Assembly (NCBI RefSeq): GCF_017377775.1
Contig: NZ_JAFVLN010000010.1
Span: 124,001-188,000, forward strand
Direction of reading: 5' to 3'
Source: Streptomyces sp. VRA16 Mangrove soil
GTDB taxonomy: Bacteria > Actinomycetota > Actinomycetes > Streptomycetales > Streptomycetaceae
Length of the DNA: 64,000 bases
The notes under the pieces are model-generated. The model searched no databases, had not been told where the DNA came from, and was given only the letters and a program-made list of their open reading frames with translations. A program made the translations under genes and the position numbers. Below are positions 60,549-64,000 of the stretch, one piece after another; position 1 is the first letter of the stretch, and each line of letters begins with the position of its first letter.

Positions 60549-61748
60549 GTGCCCCCGACCGCCGCCCCCGAGGCCCCCCTTCTCCCGCGCGCCAGAAGGA
60601 GCCGCCCCGCCCCCGCGGCGATGACCAGGTTCCGGGCCCGAGCGGCCCGTTCGCTGCGCCGCGCGGCCCCCGCCCTGTACGCGTACGCGGCCGTCCGGCT
60701 CTTCTCGCTCCTCGTCCTCGGTGTGTGGGCGCACAAGCAGGGCCACGGCGTCTGGCCGACGCTCGCCCACGACTGGGACTCCAAGTGGTACCTGGGCATC
60801 GCCGACCACGGCTACGCCCGCACCCTCGGCACCCGGCACAACGCCAACAACCTGGCGTTCTTCCCGCTGTACCCGAGCCTCGTCAAGGCCGTCGCCGCGG
60901 TGACCCCGGGCTCGCGCGCCACCGTCGGCCTGATCCTCGCGATCGGCTGCTCCTTCGTCGCCGCGTGGGGGATCTTCGCGGTCGGCGACCGCCTGTACGG
61001 CCGCCGCGTGGGCATCACGCTGACCTTCCTGTGGGCGTGCCTGCCCGTCGGCCTGGTCCAGTGGATGGGCTACACCGAATCGCTCTTCACCGCGTTCGTG
61101 GCCTGGTCCCTGTACGCGGTGCTGACCGGCCGCTGGGTGTGGGCGGGCACGCTGTCCGCCCTCGCGGGCCTGACCCGTCCGACCGGGATCGCCGTCGCGG
61201 CGGCGGTCTCCCTCACGGCGCTGGTGTCGTTGCGGCGCCGCTTCTCCTGGCGGGTACTGGCCGGCGGCCTGCTCGCGCCGCTCGGCTGGTGCGCGTACGT
61301 CGGCTGGGTGGGGCTGCGCCTGCACCGCTGGGACGGCTACTTCGCCGTGCAGCGCCTGTGGTGGAACCAGCTGGACGGCGGCGTCGAGACGCTGCGCCGG
61401 ATGCGGGAGCTGTTCGCGTACGACTCCACGCCCGAGCTGTTCCTGGTCCTGGTCTCGCTGACGCTGATCGTGTCGGCGGTGCTGTGGCTGTTCTCGCTCC
61501 TGGACCGCCAGCCGCTCCCCCTGCTGGTCTTCACCGGGGTGCTGCTGGTCATCGTCCTCGGCAGCGGCGGGGTCTACTTCCCCCGGGCCCGCTTCCTGAT
61601 CCCCGGCTTCCCCCTGCTGCTGCCGCTTGCGCTCGCCCTGGCCCGGACGACGTCGCGCCGGGTGCGGGTGATCGGGGTGACGGGCGCGGTGCTGGGGGCC
61701 GCGTACTTCGGGGCGTACATGGCGCTGGTGTGGCCCAGCGCGCCGTGA
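60549..61748 (+). CDS. PIG-V-like membrane mannosyltransferase
   Basis: 399 residues with about eight membrane spans. An N-terminal cytoplasmic tail precedes the first span (LYAYAAVRLFSLLVLGVWAH). The extracytoplasmic acidic motif DWDSKWYLGIADHGYA, typical of GT-C enzymes using polyprenyl-phosphate sugars, is followed by NNLAFFPLYPSLVK and YTESLFTAFVAWSLY. The C-terminus has SGGVYFPRARFLIPGFPLLL. It probably mannosylates a lipid or protein from outside the membrane. GTG 60549 has AGGAG 8 nt upstream; ATG 60621 is an alternative without one. Confidence 0.88.
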   Translation: MPPTAAPEAPLLPRARRSRPAPAAMTRFRARAARSLRRAAPALYAYAAVRLFSLLVLGVWAHKQGHGVWPTLAHDWDSKWYLGIADHGYARTLGTRHNANNLAFFPLYPSLVKAVAAVTPGSRATVGLILAIGCSFVAAWGIFAVGDRLYGRRVGITLTFLWACLPVGLVQWMGYTESLFTAFVAWSLYAVLTGRWVWAGTLSALAGLTRPTGIAVAAAVSLTALVSLRRRFSWRVLAGGLLAPLGWCAYVGWVGLRLHRWDGYFAVQRLWWNQLDGGVETLRRMRELFAYDSTPELFLVLVSLTLIVSAVLWLFSLLDRQPLPLLVFTGVLLVIVLGSGGVYFPRARFLIPGFPLLLPLALALARTTSRRVRVIGVTGAVLGAAYFGAYMALVWPSAP

Positions 61749-61800
61749 CCCGGTTCAGCGGGTCGAGCCGGTTCAGATCTCGGCGACGGTGCGCTCGTAG

Positions 61801-61837
61801 GGGTTCAGCGGGTTCAGCGGGTTCAGCGGGTTTCAGC
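61801..61837. repeat. Four 9-bp tandem repeats
   Basis: GGGTTCAGC three times plus GGGTTTCAGC, just after the PH-domain gene stop (the minus-strand stop codon falls in the last unit). Related CGGTTCAG words continue back to 61750, at the end of the convergent mannosyltransferase gene. Confidence 0.85.
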
Positions 61838-62456
61838 GAGTGAGGAGCAGTACCGCCAGCAGGACCGCACCCGCCGCGGCCGGCGCGATGATCTCGTAGG
61901 ACCAGCGCACCGTCGGCTCGCCCTGCGCCGCCGGCTCCGCGGCGCGGGTCTCGCTCAGGTCGCGCAGCTCGTCCATGAACTGGTCGGTGGCGGCGCGCGT
62001 GGGGCGGTCCTGGGTACGGCCGGTGCCGACCAGCGAGCCGCGGCCCGGGTCGTTCGCGGCGGCGGCCCTGGCGAGGTTGCGCTGGGCCTTCTTGCGGGCG
62101 CGCAGCGACACCGGGACGGCCCAGAGCTGGTACTTGGTGCCGGCCTGGTCGAGGACCTCGTTGGAGTACCCGGAACGGAACCCGGCGACGGCCGCCCACG
62201 GCAGCGTGATCACCCGGAACGGGTTGCGGACGCGCAGCCGGTCGCGCCCCACGAAGACGGCCGGGCGGATGGTGAACGCCACGACGAGCGGCACGACGAG
62301 GAGCAGCCCCGCGAGCGCCAGCCACGGGGTGCGGCCCGAGCCGCTGATCACGGCGTCGAGGCCGAGCCAGGCACCGAGCGCGAGCAGCAGCACGCCACCC
62401 GCGATGCCCATGGGCGACCTGTGGACGCGGTCGGCGGTCGGGGTTTCGCTCGTCAT
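61833..62456 (-). CDS. PH-domain membrane protein
   Basis: 207 residues. Two N-terminal spans (GGVLLLALGAWLGLDAVI, WLALAGLLLVVPLVVAFTI) precede a bacterial PH domain (VFVGRDRLRVRNPFRVITLP, WAAVAGFRSGYSNEVLDQAG, KYQLWAVPVSLRARKKAQ). A third span ends the protein (IIAPAAAGAVLLAVLLLTR). Function unknown. ATG 62456 has no ribosome site; CACAAT lies 7 nt upstream. A perfect 11-bp tandem duplication TGTGCCTGACG (62466-62487) occupies the promoter area. The stop codon lies in a 9-bp tandem repeat. Confidence 0.85.
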   Translation of the reverse strand: MTSETPTADRVHRSPMGIAGGVLLLALGAWLGLDAVISGSGRTPWLALAGLLLVVPLVVAFTIRPAVFVGRDRLRVRNPFRVITLPWAAVAGFRSGYSNEVLDQAGTKYQLWAVPVSLRARKKAQRNLARAAAANDPGRGSLVGTGRTQDRPTRAATDQFMDELRDLSETRAAEPAAQGEPTVRWSYEIIAPAAAGAVLLAVLLLTR

Positions 62457-62562
62457 GCGCACGATTGTGCCTGACGTGTGCCTGACGCCGCCCGCGAGCC
62501 CGGGGTCAGGAGGCGTCACGGGCACCGCACGGGGTTCCGCGGCGGCCGAGCCATGTCTATGT

Positions 62563-62592
62563 TTCTAGAACTTGGTACCGGATTCTAGAACT
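62563..62592. promoter_or_regulatory. Paired TTCTAGAACT sites, 20 bp apart, downstream of iclR
   Basis: TTCTAGAACT occurs at 62563-62572 and 62583-62592, exactly two helical turns apart. The same GAACT/TTC words occur upstream of iclR (63594-63630). The site lies between the PH-domain gene start and the iclR stop. Confidence 0.55.
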
Positions 62593-62659
62593 CGAAGAGA
62601 TCGGCCCGCTGGTCGCACGGTGACCGGCGGGCCGGGCCGGGAGACCGTGGCCCGGGAGG

Positions 62660-63445
62660 TCAGTCCCCAGGCTCGGTGAAGCGCAACCAGTAGGGGTCGC
62701 CGATGCGCTTGCCCACGCGCCGGGCCACCTCGCGCACCGCCCGGCCGTAGCGGGTGGCGACGGCGTCGTCGCGCAGGTCGGAGGCCGGCAGCGCGATGCC
62801 GATGCCGAAGATCTGCCCGGTGTCGGAGTCGAGCACGGCGCTGGAGATGCCGCCCACGCCCTGGACCCATTCGCCGCGCGAGACGTCCCAGCCGTCGGCG
62901 CGAACGCGGGCCAGCGTCGCGAGCAGTTCCCTGCGGGTGGCCGGGGCGGTGCCGGTGCTGTGTTCGAGGCGCGTGGGCCCGTCGTCGTACAGGCGCAGCA
63001 CCTCGGCGTCGTCGAGGCGGGCCAGCAGGGCGCGGCCCATGGAGCTGGCGTAGCCGGGAGCCCGGGTGCCGGCCGGGGTGTACGCCTGAAGGGCTCCGGT
63101 GCCGATCCGCATGTGCAGCACCAGCGACTCGGAGCCGTCCAGGACGTCCACGTATCCCGTGTAGCCGGTGTCGGCGACCAGGCGGGCGGCCTCCTCCTCC
63201 AGCAGCGAGACCGTGCCGCGGGAGGTGCGGAAGTGGTACGACGCCTCCATGATCAGGCCGCCGGGCCGGTAGGCGCGGGTGAGCGGATCGCGGTCGAGGA
63301 AGCCGTACTCGGCCATCATGCTCAGCGTCCGCGAGACCGAGCTCTTGGGCAGCCCGAGCTCCGCCGCGACGTCGGTCACGGTGACGTCCCGCTGCAGATG
63401 CGCCATCAGGCGCAGCACGTCCCGTGCGTTGGCGAGTGTGCTCAC
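62660..63445 (-). CDS. IclR-family transcriptional regulator
   Basis: 261 residues. Winged helix-turn-helix: ANARDVLRLMAHLQRDVTVT, DVAAELGLPKSSVSRTLSMM, AEYGFLDRDPLTRAYRPGGL. The C-terminal effector domain shows LVADTGYTGYVDVLDGSESL, APGYASSMGRALLARLDDAE and GISSAVLDSDTGQIFGIGIA. The start is GTG 63445 with GGAGGAC about 8 nt upstream. It is divergent from an OPT-type transporter, which it probably controls together with itself through TTC(C/T)AGA-type sites. The ligand is unknown, possibly the transported compound. Confidence 0.92.
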   Translation of the reverse strand: MSTLANARDVLRLMAHLQRDVTVTDVAAELGLPKSSVSRTLSMMAEYGFLDRDPLTRAYRPGGLIMEASYHFRTSRGTVSLLEEEAARLVADTGYTGYVDVLDGSESLVLHMRIGTGALQAYTPAGTRAPGYASSMGRALLARLDDAEVLRLYDDGPTRLEHSTGTAPATRRELLATLARVRADGWDVSRGEWVQGVGGISSAVLDSDTGQIFGIGIALPASDLRDDAVATRYGRAVREVARRVGKRIGDPYWLRFTEPGD

Positions 63446-63593
63446 CGTCTTCGTCCTCCCCCTGCCGATCCGGGCCGGTGACGATCGTATGCGGCCCGCG
63501 TGAGCGCCGGGACGCACCCGCGGGCCGCTCACATGCTGAGACCACATCCCGACACCTTGACGGACGACCCGCCCCCTATGGATGATCCGGCTA

Positions 63594-63630
63594 TTCCAGA
63601 TATTCGGATTAAGTTCCAGATTATAGAACT
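63594..63630. promoter_or_regulatory. Paired TTCCAGAT sites, 20 bp apart, between iclR and the transporter
   Basis: TTCCAGAT at 63594-63601 and 63614-63621, again exactly 20 bp apart. The second overlaps an inverted repeat AGTTC / GAACT (63612-63630) that contains TTATAG, a possible -10 for the transporter. This is the likely IclR operator. Confidence 0.6.
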
Positions 63631-63681
63631 CACCAAGGTTGGTCGCGAGGCGCACGCCCCGCCCGCCCTTCAGGAGCACCC

Positions 63682-64000
63682 ATGAGCACCGCCGACACCG
63701 CCCGGCAGGTCCGGTCCGACGCCCCGAGCACGGACGGCACCGCCACCGGGCGCCGCCACCCCCGCGCCCTCGCCCCCGGCAATCTGCTGCTGACGCTGGT
63801 GCTGAGCGTGTTCGGCGCAATCGTCGGCGTACAGCTGCTCGCCACGCTCGGTGTCACGCCGTCGACGTCGCTGATCGGCGCTCTCGCCGCCATGACGCTG
63901 GCCCGGATCCCGCTCGCCGCCTTCCGCGGCTTCCGCTCGGTGCACGCCCAGAACCTGGCGCAGACGAGCATCTCCTCGGCCACCTTCGGCGCGGCCAACA
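63682..64000 (+). CDS. OPT/YSL-type transporter (N-terminal part, runs off the window)
   Basis: 106 residues visible. A hydrophilic N-terminus is followed by two membrane segments (NLLLTLVLSVFGAIVGVQLL, SLIGALAAMTLARIPLAAFR) and HAQNLAQTSISSATFGAAN, which resembles the conserved helix of OPT-family transporters (ENxxQT...AGxS). These take up oligopeptides or metal chelates with protons. ATG 63682 follows CAGGAG at 5-nt spacing. Divergent from iclR, its likely regulator. The family call is moderate because only the start is present. Confidence 0.65.
   Translation, partial: MSTADTARQVRSDAPSTDGTATGRRHPRALAPGNLLLTLVLSVFGAIVGVQLLATLGVTPSTSLIGALAAMTLARIPLAAFRGFRSVHAQNLAQTSISSATFGAAN

Overview
This is about 64 kb of very GC-rich actinobacterial chromosome. 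Gene content and style point to Streptomyces: many GTG and TTG starts, GC-rich stem-loop terminators, mycothiol metabolism (mca), adenylate cyclase next to a biotin ligase/acyl-CoA carboxylase locus, a DrrA-type exporter, a LAxTG sortase motif and many tandem paralogues. Much of the order (mca-greA-ilvA-metB-msrA, then L,D-transpeptidase-hutH-cdgE-cya-birA-pccB-pccE-maf-accA2-deoR-lpdA-purine nucleoside phosphorylase-phosphomutase) matches, from memory, the conserved Streptomyces core. No rRNA, tRNA, CRISPR array, complete insertion sequence or prophage was seen.

Layout. 1-6.3 kb: the start of a membrane family 2 glycosyltransferase, a thioredoxin-domain DUF255 protein, and an orphan NB-ARC/TPR STAND ATPase. 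6.3-12.2 kb: mca and a coupled small membrane protein, greA, a drug-exporter-type ABC pair with an elaborate leader, and threonine dehydratase. 12.3-18.3 kb: a MarR regulator, a degenerate ECF-like sigma factor coupled to a tiny membrane protein, cystathionine gamma-synthase, a two-and-a-half-copy paralogous family, and msrA. 18.3-29.7 kb is the accessory part: an Mrr-nuclease/TerD fusion, DUF4291, an AhpD-like protein, a DUF1648/YtrA-type GntR pair, a secreted double-GH43 enzyme, an alcohol dehydrogenase divergent from an XRE/MmyB regulator, and a monooxygenase-domain/truncated-haemoglobin fusion. 29.7-39.5 kb: a large secreted subtilase, two tandem MacB-like ABC pairs, and a lipoprotein L,D-transpeptidase. 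39.5-51.8 kb: a small LADTG surface protein, hutH, a GAF-GGDEF diguanylate cyclase, enoyl-CoA hydratase, adenylate cyclase, birA, pccB, pccE, maf and accA2. 51.8-64 kb: membrane and regulatory genes, a flavoprotein reductase, purine nucleoside phosphorylase, a phosphosugar mutase, a PIG-V-like mannosyltransferase, a PH-domain protein, and an IclR regulator divergent from an OPT-family transporter cut by the window edge.

How genes work together: birA biotinylates AccA2, which with PccB and PccE should form an acyl-CoA carboxylase. Purine nucleoside phosphorylase and the phosphosugar mutase are adjacent and fit nucleoside salvage (ribose-1-phosphate handling). cdgE and cya place two nucleotide second-messenger cyclases within a few kb.

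The most unusual features are a 54-bp sequence present twice, in frame, inside the phosphosugar mutase gene; the Mrr-TerD fusion; the orphan STAND protein; paired 20-bp-spaced motifs on both sides of iclR; a ribosome site buried in a perfect 12-bp palindrome; a tandem repeat built from the end of a gntR gene; and a recurring start-site design with a -10-like hexamer 6-7 nt before the start codon, suggesting leaderless transcripts. No computation was run. Motif spacings were counted by eye, and names rest on recognition of family motifs.
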